Shown piece by piece: positions 51,458 through 60,894 of a stretch of DNA of 64,000 nt. Source of the DNA: Rivularia sp. PCC 7116 (lineage in GTDB: Bacteria > Cyanobacteriota > Cyanobacteriia > Cyanobacteriales > Nostocaceae); NCBI RefSeq assembly GCF_000316665.1, contig NC_019678.1, positions 4,898,001-4,962,000 of the forward strand, given 5' to 3'. The position numbers were made by a program, and so were the translations under genes. The number at the start of each line of letters is the position of its first letter. The stretch's first letter is position 1. Under the pieces are notes generated by a model, which saw nothing but the letters and a program-made list of their open reading frames with translations, was not told where the DNA came from and did not search any database.

Positions 51458-52693
51458 CTAATATTTCTCGAATAAAATACCTTCCACACCAATTCCGGGA
51501 GCAAACGAGAATGAAAGCCCAGTCAGTTTTTCTGGGATAGTTTTCCCATCCTGAAAAGATTCTGATTCTAAACGAAGCATTACTCGCTCAATAACAAATA
51601 AAATCGCACAGCTAAGCATATTGCCGTATTGACGTAATATTTCCCAGCTATCTGCTACTTGTTCGTCAGTGAGTCCTAAAGAACTTTGTGCTTTCTCGAT
51701 AATGCGAGTCCCGCCGGGATGAACAGCCCATAAATCAATTTGCTCTTTTGTAAGTTGGCAATCTGCCAGAAAATTATTGATAATTGGGTTTAAGCCATTT
51801 TCAATGTAGCTAGGTAAATCGCGCGATAGCTTACAGGTAATACCACTGTCATTAATTCCCAAACGAATCCCATCTTCAGTATCGTCAACTAAATAACTGA
51901 AGTTATCTTTAATGACAATTTTATTTCTACCAAACAACATATTTTCTTCTCTACCACCAAGCACTACTGCTGCACATCCATCTCCAAAAATGCTGTGAAT
52001 AATGGTGTCATTTATGTTGTCTTCAAATACGGCATTAACTGAACTCAACTCCAAGCAAACTACCAAAGCTCTTTGATTGGGATTAGCTTTTATATAGTCG
52101 CAGGCAATTCGTAAACCATTCATTGCTGCTGCACATCCCATAAAATGCACCGGTATACGAGCAATATTTCGTTTCAATCCTAAACTTTTGATTAGTTTTG
52201 TATCAATTCCTGGGGCAACAAATCCCGTACTGGTTACAAAAACAATTAGTCCAATACTCTCTTCAATATTATCGGAGTATAAAGAACCGTCATCTCTCGT
52301 GCTGGCTTCAGCAGATTTTAAGGCTTGTTTAGCGACTTTTTCTGCTAAAGGAAATGCATACTCTTCAAACATCTCCATTCGCTGTTGAATTGTACCTTGT
52401 TTACGGCTAAATTCATAGCTTTCTTCGGATAATAAATTTACTGCTAAACGTCTTTCTTCGATACGAGTGTTTTGATAAATTTTGGCGATACGGTGACGAT
52501 TGCGATCTAAATTTTTGAGATTAGCTACAAATTCTGCTGCATCTTTTTGAGAAATAATGTTGTCGGGGGTACCGGTGGCGATGCCTTCAATTGTTGGTAA
52601 TACCTGTTTGCTTGAGATGTTTGAAATATTATGATTGGAAAGCCTTGCTATCAATCCCTTTTGCTGTTTGACTCGGATAGTAGTGTTAGTCAT
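51458..52693 (-). CDS. Type III polyketide synthase
   Basis: The 411-aa protein is a chalcone-synthase-fold type III PKS. The catalytic triad is visible: Cys187 in H-F-M-G-C-A-A-A-M-N-G-L-R, His325 in V-H-P-G-G-T-R and Asn358 in Y-G-N-M-L-S. G-I-G-V-E-G near the C-terminus is also typical. The bacterial enzymes load acyl-CoA or acyl-ACP starters and extend with malonyl-CoA to give pyrones, resorcinols or similar rings. Neighbours suggest it makes an aromatic or pyrone moiety for the cluster product. No clear ribosome site is seen. Confidence 0.93.
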   Translation of the reverse strand: MTNTTIRVKQQKGLIARLSNHNISNISSKQVLPTIEGIATGTPDNIISQKDAAEFVANLKNLDRNRHRIAKIYQNTRIEERRLAVNLLSEESYEFSRKQGTIQQRMEMFEEYAFPLAEKVAKQALKSAEASTRDDGSLYSDNIEESIGLIVFVTSTGFVAPGIDTKLIKSLGLKRNIARIPVHFMGCAAAMNGLRIACDYIKANPNQRALVVCLELSSVNAVFEDNINDTIIHSIFGDGCAAVVLGGREENMLFGRNKIVIKDNFSYLVDDTEDGIRLGINDSGITCKLSRDLPSYIENGLNPIINNFLADCQLTKEQIDLWAVHPGGTRIIEKAQSSLGLTDEQVADSWEILRQYGNMLSCAILFVIERVMLRLESESFQDGKTIPEKLTGLSFSFAPGIGVEGILFEKY

Positions 52694-52848
52694 AGTTTTA
52701 GTCCAAATTAGTGAAGTTCGTGAAATCTTTGTCTGAGTTGAAGAGATAGCAGCTAATAGTTTCAGAAACCGAAGGTATGTAGAGTGTTTTGAGAATGATG
52801 GAGGAAAAGCTAATAGTTAAAATTTATTAGCTTTTGCTACAATTAACT

Positions 52849-54381
52849 TTAACCAATGCCGCTAAAGCCAGTAAAGCCAACAACAATATAATCGATACTT
52901 GTTTTTAAGGCTTGAGGATGAAAATGTTCTTGGAATATTCCAAATTTATTGTCTTTTGCCATTTGAGAGCGAGTTGTTAAACATTGATGAATTAAAGTGG
53001 GTAAGCGGTCTGTGAAAAAGTTTTTTGGCTGTAACCATTCAACGTTAAATTTCGCCGCTTCTTCTCGAACAATATCTTCGCTAATGATGTTGGCAAAACC
53101 ACTTTTTTGTTGGGGTAATACGTGGTGAACGCGATGAGGGCTTAAACCTGCTGATAGAAAACAGTCAACATATTTATTACCAATCATGCTTAAGTCACAA
53201 GAGTTTTCAATTTGAAGTACAGCCCAATCTTGTTCCTGCCAATTTGTTTCTTTATCGATTTTTTCTTCGTCAAAATCGTGACTGCCAAGAATTAAGAAAG
53301 TAGCTAGCCAAAGGGTAACTAAAAATTGTCCAAGCCAAGCGAGAAAATCACCGTTAATAGTAAAGACAATTAATTCACCTAATAGCAGAAGATGTACTCC
53401 AAATGCCCCAATGAAGTTTTCTACCGGAAAGCCCAGAGGAAATATGTCAGTTTGTTTACCTTGATTGTTTAGTTCTTTGATTCTTCCTTGGATAGATAGG
53501 ATTGCTACAATTGTTATCTGGGCAAACATGCCGGAGATAACGTGAGCCGCTGTGTGCAAAGTATGCAGGGGAATTCGATAGTAACGGGGTAGTTCCAAGA
53601 AGAACGATACGGTGCCATTTTTCTTAACATCCACTTTGCTTTCAATGAAAGGGTGATGCATTAAGTTATGTCCGTCAATTTGTACTATCGCCAAAGGCAC
53701 ATAGTTAATATCGAATAGATTGGCAAATATTTTGTTTAGTCCTATTTGGGGGCGATGCAGTAGGTAATGTCCCGTACCTGAAAGTGCAATTTTTATGATT
53801 GCCATTAAAGGTATAAAAACGTAAGCTGGCATATATTGGTTAAAATCTAAGCGCAGCCAGTCCACGAGGATATATGCAATCACTAGGAGAGCGCTGACGA
53901 CATTAAACAATAAGTCCATTTGAGCCACCTTTTTCTGCATTTCTGGCTCGTTTAATCTGGAATTGATGCGATTGAGTAGCTGGTTTTCTTTTTTAATGTT
54001 GTATTTTGGCGTGTCTCTCCAGCTATCAAAATCCTGATGAAACAGAAACTCAGGTGCCCAACAAGTAGGGTGAATATCTTCTGTTGTTGCAAATCGCCCC
54101 AAAGAATATTTTTCTAAAACTTTTTTCACTTTATCGGGGTTACGATGAAAAAAATTAACGAAAGTGGTAATATCTCTGTTTTTGGTGCGGCGAATAAAAA
54201 ATTCTCCTCCTGGATGCTTGCCAATAAATTCTGTCAAATCATAAGCTTCACCATCATAAATCCAGACATTTGGTAATGATGTAGTTTCTGACGCTGGTTC
54301 GCGAACTTCTAGAACTGAATTGTTGAGATGGTTAATATTTGCAGTTGTTTGGTTTTGTTCAATGGTAGTATGGTTATTCAT
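52849..54381 (-). CDS. Cytochrome b5-fused fatty-acid desaturase-like protein
   Basis: The 510-aa protein starts with a cytochrome b5 domain (about 37-98; haem ligands His56 in H-P-G-G and His79) and continues as a membrane di-iron desaturase/hydroxylase with four or more membrane helices. Histidine boxes are H-Y-L-L-H (205-209), H-N-L-M-H-H (238-243) and H-R-V-H-H (416-420). The first H of the last box replaces the Q of front-end desaturases. It probably desaturates or hydroxylates a lipid-like chain, perhaps the starter or product of the adjacent type III PKS. Confidence 0.87.
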   Translation of the reverse strand: MNNHTTIEQNQTTANINHLNNSVLEVREPASETTSLPNVWIYDGEAYDLTEFIGKHPGGEFFIRRTKNRDITTFVNFFHRNPDKVKKVLEKYSLGRFATTEDIHPTCWAPEFLFHQDFDSWRDTPKYNIKKENQLLNRINSRLNEPEMQKKVAQMDLLFNVVSALLVIAYILVDWLRLDFNQYMPAYVFIPLMAIIKIALSGTGHYLLHRPQIGLNKIFANLFDINYVPLAIVQIDGHNLMHHPFIESKVDVKKNGTVSFFLELPRYYRIPLHTLHTAAHVISGMFAQITIVAILSIQGRIKELNNQGKQTDIFPLGFPVENFIGAFGVHLLLLGELIVFTINGDFLAWLGQFLVTLWLATFLILGSHDFDEEKIDKETNWQEQDWAVLQIENSCDLSMIGNKYVDCFLSAGLSPHRVHHVLPQQKSGFANIISEDIVREEAAKFNVEWLQPKNFFTDRLPTLIHQCLTTRSQMAKDNKFGIFQEHFHPQALKTSIDYIVVGFTGFSGIG

Positions 54382-54748
54382 TTGGTTCGTGTAAAAGAAT
54401 ATCAGGCTTGTAAGATTTGAAAGAAGCGGTAATTAATCCAATTAATGTTATTAATGACTTCGCCTTATAATTATTAATTGGTAGCAATGATTTGATTTTA
54501 TTCATCTTGCATACATCAAACTTTTTGCACCATTCTTAATCAGCTAAAAGAAACCGGGTTTCTTGTTGTGAAAACATTACTATGTAGTTATGAAATCAAA
54601 AATAAACCCGGTTTCTAGCACTGCTGCAAGATATGAGATACATTAAGCTTTTTGCTCGGCTTCTTTAAATTCAATTGGTAACAGTGATTTGATTTTATTC
54701 ACTGTTGAAAATTATCTTGGACTTTGTGAATTTTGCTAATTCTCTGCT
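54382..54748. other. Intergenic region with an inverted repeat
   Basis: A MITE-like hairpin lies at 54549-54616. The motif GGTARCARTGATTTGATTTTATTCA occurs twice (about 54481-54506 and 54677-54702) as a direct repeat around it. No gene is seen. Confidence 0.5.
54549..54616. repeat. Inverted repeat AGAAACCGGGTTT ... AAACCCGGTTTCT
   Basis: Perfect 13-bp inverted ends surround about 42 bp without coding capacity. The CCGGGTTTCT end is a common cyanobacterial dispersed motif. Confidence 0.65.
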
Positions 54749-56281
54749 TCAATTAGAAATTGGCACAGAAGCTGAGGTTTTAACCTTGCCTAGGGACATA
54801 GAAGTAAACTTCATTGTCGAATCGACAGAAGGCTTGTAGCTCGCAATATCATGTACGGCTTGCAGTGCTGATTCGATGGAGCCTTCCATCCATGCAGGTA
54901 GCCTAGAACAGTGTTCTCCCGCAAAAAACAGCGTATTTTGAGACCTTGCCATATCTTGATACTGATGACGTTCATATGACATATCATGATTCCAAGGAAC
55001 GGAACATCCCCCAGCGCTCCATTTGTAAGTGCTCCAAGCAATAGTCGCTGTATCAGAAAGCATACCGGGTGTTTGAATCTCAGGATGAATTTTACTCAGA
55101 GCGTTTTTTACATAGTGACTGCGATCCTGCTCTGACATTTTTCCCAGATATGTAGCATCATCGCCAATAGTGTAGCTAGCTAATAATACGCTTCCTTGGG
55201 AAGAATTATTGCTAACAGAAGGATAGTAAACTTGGCGAATCCCTTCATCGCTGAAAGAGGCACCCCCAAAGATTCCATGCTTTTGCCAGAAAGGGCGAGC
55301 GCAATGAAATAAAACTTTTGTTGCTGGCCAGTAAACCGCATTATTGATTGCAGCTATTTTTTTATCGTCAAAGCCGCTTAGCTCTATCTTCCGCAGCACT
55401 GAAAACGGGATAGTGCATAACACATAGTCGCAGTGCCTCGTATATAGTCGCCCTTCTTCCAACCAAGAAACCTCAACGCCATTTTCAAGTACTCTCAAAG
55501 CGACTATTTCTTGATTGCATCTAATGGGAGCATTGATTGCTTCAGCTAGATTGGTAGTTAATTGATCCATCCCTCCCTGTAGTTGCATTAGATTAGGACT
55601 TGTCTCAACTAAAATATCGTTGAGAAACAAATCCAGTGCTTTACTGCATTTTTCTCTAACATCTGGATGGGTTTTAATAAACCTATGGATATCAATAGCT
55701 TTACCTTGCAGATTAAGAAAAGGCTGCAAATCTAACGTCTCTAGCCTATCCATTAAATGCGTTAAGTCATGTTCGAGACATTCCCGTAACTCTCCAGAGC
55801 CGATGGCATTGACTATAGTCTTGAGCCAAGCTGCAAATAGCTTAGTCTTTTCGCTGTAGCGTTTGTCTAAGAATAGACCTTGATAGAGCTTCTGTAATGC
55901 CCTATCTGCCACGTCCCGAATGCGACATAGTTTACCCTGAATATTTAGCAGAGCATTGTTTTCCTCGAACATAGTCACAAACTTGCATAACTTATCGCTT
56001 AATCCCATCTCGTTTATGTAATGCAAAACGCATTCATGATCTGAAGGAATTCGCATTGCTCCTAACTCTCCGTAAGGCGCTGAAGAATCATTGCCGAATC
56101 TATGCGTCCAGACTCTACCGCCAATACGCGGACTGCCCTCCATAATATCGACTTGATGACCCATACGTTCGAGTTCATAAGCAGCTACCAAACCAGCAAT
56201 ACCTGCACCTAGAACGGTAATGCGTTTGCTTTGTTGGTAATTATCGAACTTGAACTCATGCAGCATTGTTTTGACATCCAT
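54749..56281 (-). CDS. Flavin amine oxidase / L-amino-acid oxidase
   Basis: The 510-aa protein is a GR2-family flavin amine oxidase: V-L-G-A-G-I-A-G-L (FAD) with an acidic strand end, G-G-R-V-W-T, G-E-L-G-A-M-R-I-P as in L-amino-acid oxidases and tryptophan 2-monooxygenases, and C-terminal F-F-A-G-E-H-C-S-R with W-M-E-G-S-I-E-S-A. It likely converts an amino acid, perhaps tryptophan, to its imine. In violacein synthesis VioA does this; VioA is about 420 aa and differs in motif detail, so this looks like a functional substitute rather than VioA. The ATG at 56281 has an AAAGG nine bases upstream. It is the first gene of the minus-strand block. Confidence 0.87.
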   Translation of the reverse strand: MDVKTMLHEFKFDNYQQSKRITVLGAGIAGLVAAYELERMGHQVDIMEGSPRIGGRVWTHRFGNDSSAPYGELGAMRIPSDHECVLHYINEMGLSDKLCKFVTMFEENNALLNIQGKLCRIRDVADRALQKLYQGLFLDKRYSEKTKLFAAWLKTIVNAIGSGELRECLEHDLTHLMDRLETLDLQPFLNLQGKAIDIHRFIKTHPDVREKCSKALDLFLNDILVETSPNLMQLQGGMDQLTTNLAEAINAPIRCNQEIVALRVLENGVEVSWLEEGRLYTRHCDYVLCTIPFSVLRKIELSGFDDKKIAAINNAVYWPATKVLFHCARPFWQKHGIFGGASFSDEGIRQVYYPSVSNNSSQGSVLLASYTIGDDATYLGKMSEQDRSHYVKNALSKIHPEIQTPGMLSDTATIAWSTYKWSAGGCSVPWNHDMSYERHQYQDMARSQNTLFFAGEHCSRLPAWMEGSIESALQAVHDIASYKPSVDSTMKFTSMSLGKVKTSASVPISN

Positions 56282-56360
56282 TTTCAAAAACCTTTCTTCG
56301 TGGTGACAGTTGTTCTCTCAAATTTTGAATCAAATACGGATGTTGCAAGGAAATATATCA

Positions 56361-56482
56361 GGACTTACGCAATTGTCAAAAAGCTTAGGTGGTGCGTGAC
56401 AATATAAACCTTATTACTATGTTGCTCGTCAGTAAAAGTGTCACAGCACCCTACAAGAAAAATATGCCAGTTGCGTAAGTCT
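56361..56482. mobile_element. MITE-like element, GGACTTACGCAA ends
   Basis: 122 bp with terminal AGGACTTACGCAA and inverted TTGCGTAAGTC. A stretch TAGGACTTATGCAAC near 57877 and another near 57955 look like partial relatives. Confidence 0.7.
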
Positions 56483-56690
56483 TATATATGAATAACAAGA
56501 AACTTCCCGTATATAAGGATATTTCCCTTATCTATTCATCAGTTTTGCAGCACAGAAAATGCTGACTGAGTTCTTTCCTGCGAAAATGTATTTGACTCAA
56601 ATGTAATTCTCTATATGCTCTTTATGTCCATGCAGACATCTACAAGGCATAACTTCTGTGAATGTTTAGTTCAAAGAATCTTTAATTTTT

Positions 56691-56815
56691 GGCTTTGCTG
56701 ATTAAAAGTATGCCGAAGCAACCCCCAGATAAATCATTTTAAGTCCCCAGAATTGGGGTATTTAGGGGGCTAGTAAATGCTAGAAAACAAATTCATATTT
56801 CAATTGAGCAACGCC
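56691..56815. mobile_element. MITE-like element, GGCGTTGCTGA family, copy 1
   Basis: 125 bp starting GGCTTTGCTGATTAAAAG and ending with the inverted GAGCAACGCC. Its sequence runs in the opposite orientation to the element at 57595-57862: blocks such as GGGGGCTAGTAAATGC and AAGTATGCCG are shared as reverse complements. Confidence 0.75.
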
Positions 56816-57167
56816 AAATTTTTTTGCAGATGTTAAGGTACTGGTTCTAAATTTAGAATCAGATATTGCAGTCATGATGTTTTCCTTCAAAGAATTTAGT
56901 TAGGTCCATTATTCGATAGTTAGCCGAATCAAACATTGAAATATTGATGCGGAATTTACTACCGATATTTACTAACTTGCTGTGGCTTATATAGTTAGTA
57001 AAATAAAATAATGGTTTTGACCTTTATTTATTGTTAGTCAGCATTTTGAGATTATCATTGCTTCCTAAATACATACTTGGTTCGTTGTTTGTAAATTATT
57101 CAGTTTTACCTGTGTGATGATGATTTTTTTGCTACTTATGCTTGTCCTATTACTTGTAAAATAGACA

Positions 57168-57321
57168 TATAGGAATCCTAATTGATTTTTGAAATATACG
57201 TAGGGTGTGTTGTCGCGAAGCGCAACGCACCATGATGTAAGGGTTTCGGTACGTTAGACTAGCGTCGTAACACACCCTACAAATACCTAGATTTTTTCAA
57301 TATTCAAAACGGATTCCTATA
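57168..57321. mobile_element. MITE-like element, TATAGGAATCC ends
   Basis: 154 bp with perfect 11-bp inverted ends (TATAGGAATCC / GGATTCCTATA) and a second inverted pair inside (GTAGGGTGTGTTG / AACACACCCTAC). No coding capacity. Confidence 0.8.
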
Positions 57322-57594
57322 GCAATCATTTTACCCGTTTAATTTTAGCAAAACTAATCCTCCTAAATTATGCTATTTCCTTATTTTTAGTTGTCTTAGT
57401 CAGCGTTTAAGATTTTTACCGCTTTCTAAATACATATAGGTTGTCATTAGCTATAATTTATGCGCTTTGATTCCCAATCTCTTAATTGGTAGTAGTGATA
57501 TATTTTTATTCAGTCGATTTAATCGCGTAAAAAGGAAATGCCTAAAAATAAGGCTCTTTAACACTTAAAATGCTCAAAATAAATTTAAAAAAGT

Positions 57595-57862
57595 GGCGTT
57601 GCTGAATTAAAATATGAATTTTTTTATAGCATTTACTAGCCCCCTAAGTAGATAAGTACGATAAAACCTAACTATGTCATTACGAGCGTAACGGAGTGAA
57701 GCGAAGTAATCGCAATAGTTTCAGCTGTTTTACATTTCGTTACATAGATAGATTTATTTGTGCCTACCTACTTAAATCCCCCAATTCTGGGGGACTTGAA
57801 ATGATTTATCTCCCTCAGAATTGGGGGTTGGGGGGCTGCGGCATACTTTTAATCAGCAACGC
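57595..57862. mobile_element. MITE-like element, GGCGTTGCTGA family, copy 2, with nested insertion
   Basis: 268 bp starting GGCGTTGCTGAATTAAAA and ending TTTTAATCAGCAACGCC. Compared with copy 1 it carries an extra block at about 57646-57773 that itself has inverted ends (AAGTAG...TAAGTACGATAAA and TTTATTTGTGCCTACCTACTT). So one mobile repeat has landed in another. Confidence 0.75.
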
Positions 57863-58010
57863 CAAAAAAGTAAATAGGACTTATGCAACAATAAGGCAAT
57901 GAGTGTACGGCACAAACCAGAATCTTGTGACTCGTTAAAGCCTTGGTAAAAAAATTAGGACTTACGTAAAAGGGACGAAATTACGTCATTATTCACTGCG
58001 CGAAGTAATC

Positions 58011-58221
58011 CTAGTGGTCTGTCCCATTAATCTTGATGACTTATTCCTTAGTTAAAATACCTTTTCGTAGGTTGGGTTAAGTGAAGCGCAACCTAACTCG
58101 GGTGTCGGCTTACTCTACGAGAAAGCTGAGCCGCACGCTTCGCGTGAACGCTTACACGACCTTCAACCCAACCTACAAATAAATTCTTGGACTCCTCAGA
58201 ACTAATGGGACAAACCAGTAG
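58011..58221. mobile_element. MITE-like element, GTCCCATTA ends, enclosing the 110-bp repeat copy 2
   Basis: 211 bp with 20-bp imperfect inverted ends (17 of 20 match) around the second copy of the 110-bp GTAGGTTGGGTT element (58067-58176). Copy 1 at 40505-40614 has the same right flank. Confidence 0.75.
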
Positions 58222-58505
58222 TATTGCATTTCATTAATTCTGAAGGGTGGATGAGAATAATTTTTTATGTTTGTTCATATTCAGCGACTTCTGATGAATC
58301 AATTATTTTCCCTTCTGTGTAATAAGTTCTGCCTTTTTACGACTCGGCTAACTAGCATACTAAGTGCGGAATGACTAAAAAGATTCAAAAAGATTCAAAT
58401 TAATACATACATACAAATACTGAGTTTAGGAATAAAAATTTGGATAAAGACTTAGAATATAGTTTATGCTTCCCCCACTGGATAAATGTAAACTATTAGT
58501 TGCTT

Positions 58506-59705
58506 ATGCGCCCCCGTCAAGACATTATAGAAATGTTCTCAACCTTTGCTCAAGTAGAAAAAGATACATTTAGCAAATGGTGTGTTGATAAGAAACTGCA
58601 TCGTAGTATGCAGAATTGCTTCAGGTCTTTACCAGAGGAGTCAAAAAAAGAGAATTTTTGGGCATTATATTGGCACAAACATTGGTCTTCGCAATCAACA
58701 TCCAAAAGCCTTGCTAATATGCACCTTTTAGCATATTTACAAGAGCCATGCTATATGGTTTCGAGAAAAACTGCTGCTTCTTTAAACAATAGCCAATATA
58801 GTATTGCAGATTATTTTCAAATGGCTAATGCAGAAGTTGAAACAGTTTTAAAATACTTTAATTCAAAAAAGTCTTCTAGCTTGAAAGCTTATGCCATGAT
58901 GGCAATTAAAAGCCAGCTTAGAGACATTTTACGACAACGTAAGGAGGCGTATAGCTGCACTAATTGGGCATTATTACGCAAAGTCAGTAAAAAGCTGTTC
59001 TTAGAAGCTCTTGAAAATGCTGGATTATCTAGTCTTCAAATTTCCCAATATCGCTTAGCTTGGACTGGTTTCAAAGAACTGTACGTGCAAAACCACCCAG
59101 GCAGTACAAAATCTTTACCCCAACCAACCTCGCAGTTATGGGAGGCGATCGCTAATTTCTACAACAAATATAAACATCAGTTAACTCAAGCTAGCTCCTC
59201 TTGCAGGGCACAAACAGTTGAAGAGTGGTTAAATCAATCAGCGATCTACGTGCGCGCTTACTTGTTTCCATCTGTCAAGTCGCTAAATACTTTCAGAGCA
59301 AACTCGGATTCCGATCAATCATTAGATTTAGCAGACCCTTCCTCCGACTCAACAATAGCTGATATGATAGCCACGGAGGATTTACAGGAACAAAAACAAC
59401 AAATTTCTCAAATTTTTGGTGTCTTATCCCAAGCTTTGGAATCTTTAGATGCTAAATCGAAACAAGTACTCCAGCTTTACTACCAGCAGGGAATGACTCA
59501 GCAGCAAATCATGCAGCAGTTAGACATGAGCCAGCCGACAGTATCCCGCAAACTCGTTAAAAGTAGAGAGTCTTTGATGGCAGCATTAATCAAATGGAGT
59601 GTTGATTTGAATATTTCTGTCAATGCTAACCAAATAAAAGATATGAGCATTGCTCTGGAAGAATGGTTAAGAAATCAGTTTGGAGATTTCAACATGAATC
59701 CGTAA
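58506..59705 (+). CDS. Sigma-70-like RNA polymerase factor (divergent)
   Basis: The 399-aa protein belongs to the cyanobacterial sigma-70-like proteins found upstream of DUF1822 genes. The C-terminal region 4 is clear (about 305-370): L-D-A-K-S-K-Q-V-L-Q-L-Y-Y-Q-Q-G-M-T-Q-Q-Q-I, then an HTH L-D-M-S-Q-P-T-V-S-R-K-L. The N-terminal half is only distantly region-2-like (residues about 85-150, A-Y-A-M-M-A-I-K-S-Q-L-R-D-I-L-R). An ATG at 58506 is preferred to the TTG at 58500. It is 19 bp from the DUF1822 gene, so they are co-transcribed. Confidence 0.8.
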   Translation: MRPRQDIIEMFSTFAQVEKDTFSKWCVDKKLHRSMQNCFRSLPEESKKENFWALYWHKHWSSQSTSKSLANMHLLAYLQEPCYMVSRKTAASLNNSQYSIADYFQMANAEVETVLKYFNSKKSSSLKAYAMMAIKSQLRDILRQRKEAYSCTNWALLRKVSKKLFLEALENAGLSSLQISQYRLAWTGFKELYVQNHPGSTKSLPQPTSQLWEAIANFYNKYKHQLTQASSSCRAQTVEEWLNQSAIYVRAYLFPSVKSLNTFRANSDSDQSLDLADPSSDSTIADMIATEDLQEQKQQISQIFGVLSQALESLDAKSKQVLQLYYQQGMTQQQIMQQLDMSQPTVSRKLVKSRESLMAALIKWSVDLNISVNANQIKDMSIALEEWLRNQFGDFNMNP

Positions 59706-59724
59706 TTTAAAAAAGGTGGCAACA

Positions 59725-60894
59725 ATGACTTGTGCGTTTGCAGATCCAAAAGAGTGGTTGTTAGAAATAACACCAACGATTCAATCCAATTTATGGGAGC
59801 AGAGCCAGGGTTATACAACCCCTAGCAGTCGTTGGCTGGCTTATATAAATCAAATTTGCCTGCATGGGTTTCTCAGTTGGGTGCAAACTGAATATGCGCT
59901 GCAAGCAAATGTTTGGAACAGTTTTTCTAACGTTCCTGCTTTTTGGGAATTTGTCAACGGTACAGCAGTTTTATTAAATCAAAGGCGAATTGTTTTAATT
60001 CCGGGCGAATCAATTGATGATAGCGAGTTGGAAGTACCTCAAGAATGGGTAGATATTCCTAGCTTTGCCGCAGATTTTTACTTGGCTGTACAAGTCACGC
60101 CAGATGGTGAATGGGTAAGATTTTGGGGCTATACAACCCATCAAGAGCTAAAAACATTAGCTGAGTACGATCCTGTGGATAGGACTTATTGTATGGATGC
60201 GCGGCATTTAACAAAAGACCTAAATGCTTTTTGGATGGCTTACCAATTTTGTGAAATAGAAGATATTAAAGCTGCTATACCGAAGTTACCAGAATTATCG
60301 ACTGCTCAAGCCGAAAATATGCTGCAACGTTTAAGCAATTCCTCTGTTGTCTGTCCTAGACTTGAAGTACCATTTACAAACTGGGGAGCGCTATTAGAGA
60401 AAGAACAGTGGCGGCAAGGCTTGTATCAACAGCGACGAGGGCAGCAAAACCAATCATCCCCAGGGGTAAATCTCAGCGCTTGGCTGCAAGGCATTTACGA
60501 TAGTTCTTGGCAAGCAATAGATACAATTTTTAACTTAAATAATACTAATTTAGCTTTTAATTTAAGAAGTACTACTAGTGTCAAACGAGCGAAGACAATT
60601 CATTTAGGAAAGGAAGCAGAGTCTGTAAAAGTGATTCTGCTGGTGGAATTGATACCGGAAGCTGACGGGCAAATTAGTATTCGCGTACAGCTCCATCCTA
60701 TCGACGATCAATATTTACCTTATAAGATAAAATTAGCCTTGCTTACAGAATCAGCAGAAACTATTCTGGAAGTACAAGCCAGACTTGAAGATAACTATAT
60801 ACAGCTTAAGCTTTTTAAAGGTGAAGAGGGAGAAATTTTTAATATTCAAGTAAGTCTTGACGATTATCAATTAACAGAAAATTTTACCATTTAA
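59725..60894 (+). CDS. DUF1822 family protein
   Basis: The 389-aa protein fits DUF1822, a cyanobacterial family nearly always next to sigma-like and CHAT/CHASE2 genes. Visible conserved features are W-L-A-Y-I-N near the N-terminus, R-R-I-V-L-I-P, the L-S-x-W-L-Q-G motif and a beta-rich C-terminal domain (L-V-E-L-I-P-E-A-D-G-Q-I-S-I-R-V-Q-L-H-P). No signal peptide or membrane segment. The ATG at 59725 follows AAAAGGTGG; the in-frame GTG at 59716 lies within that site. Function unknown. Confidence 0.83.
   Translation: MTCAFADPKEWLLEITPTIQSNLWEQSQGYTTPSSRWLAYINQICLHGFLSWVQTEYALQANVWNSFSNVPAFWEFVNGTAVLLNQRRIVLIPGESIDDSELEVPQEWVDIPSFAADFYLAVQVTPDGEWVRFWGYTTHQELKTLAEYDPVDRTYCMDARHLTKDLNAFWMAYQFCEIEDIKAAIPKLPELSTAQAENMLQRLSNSSVVCPRLEVPFTNWGALLEKEQWRQGLYQQRRGQQNQSSPGVNLSAWLQGIYDSSWQAIDTIFNLNNTNLAFNLRSTTSVKRAKTIHLGKEAESVKVILLVELIPEADGQISIRVQLHPIDDQYLPYKIKLALLTESAETILEVQARLEDNYIQLKLFKGEEGEIFNIQVSLDDYQLTENFTI

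Larger units (their letters stand above)
56282..58505. other. 2.2-kb gene-free region filled with MITE-like elements
   Basis: No credible gene lies on either strand. The region holds inverted-repeat elements at 56361-56482, 56691-56815, 57168-57321, 57595-57862 (with a nested insertion) and 58011-58221. It also should hold the promoter of the leftward amine oxidase operon and of the rightward sigma-like gene. Confidence 0.75.

Noticed and set aside
54749-56281. Calling the amine oxidase VioA
   Set aside because: It is about 90 residues longer than VioA and has the G-E-L-G-A-M-R motif of L-amino-acid oxidases/tryptophan 2-monooxygenases; only a similar role is plausible.
57696-57902. 68-codon plus-strand frame
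   Set aside because: It lies within nested MITE sequence with no protein-like features.
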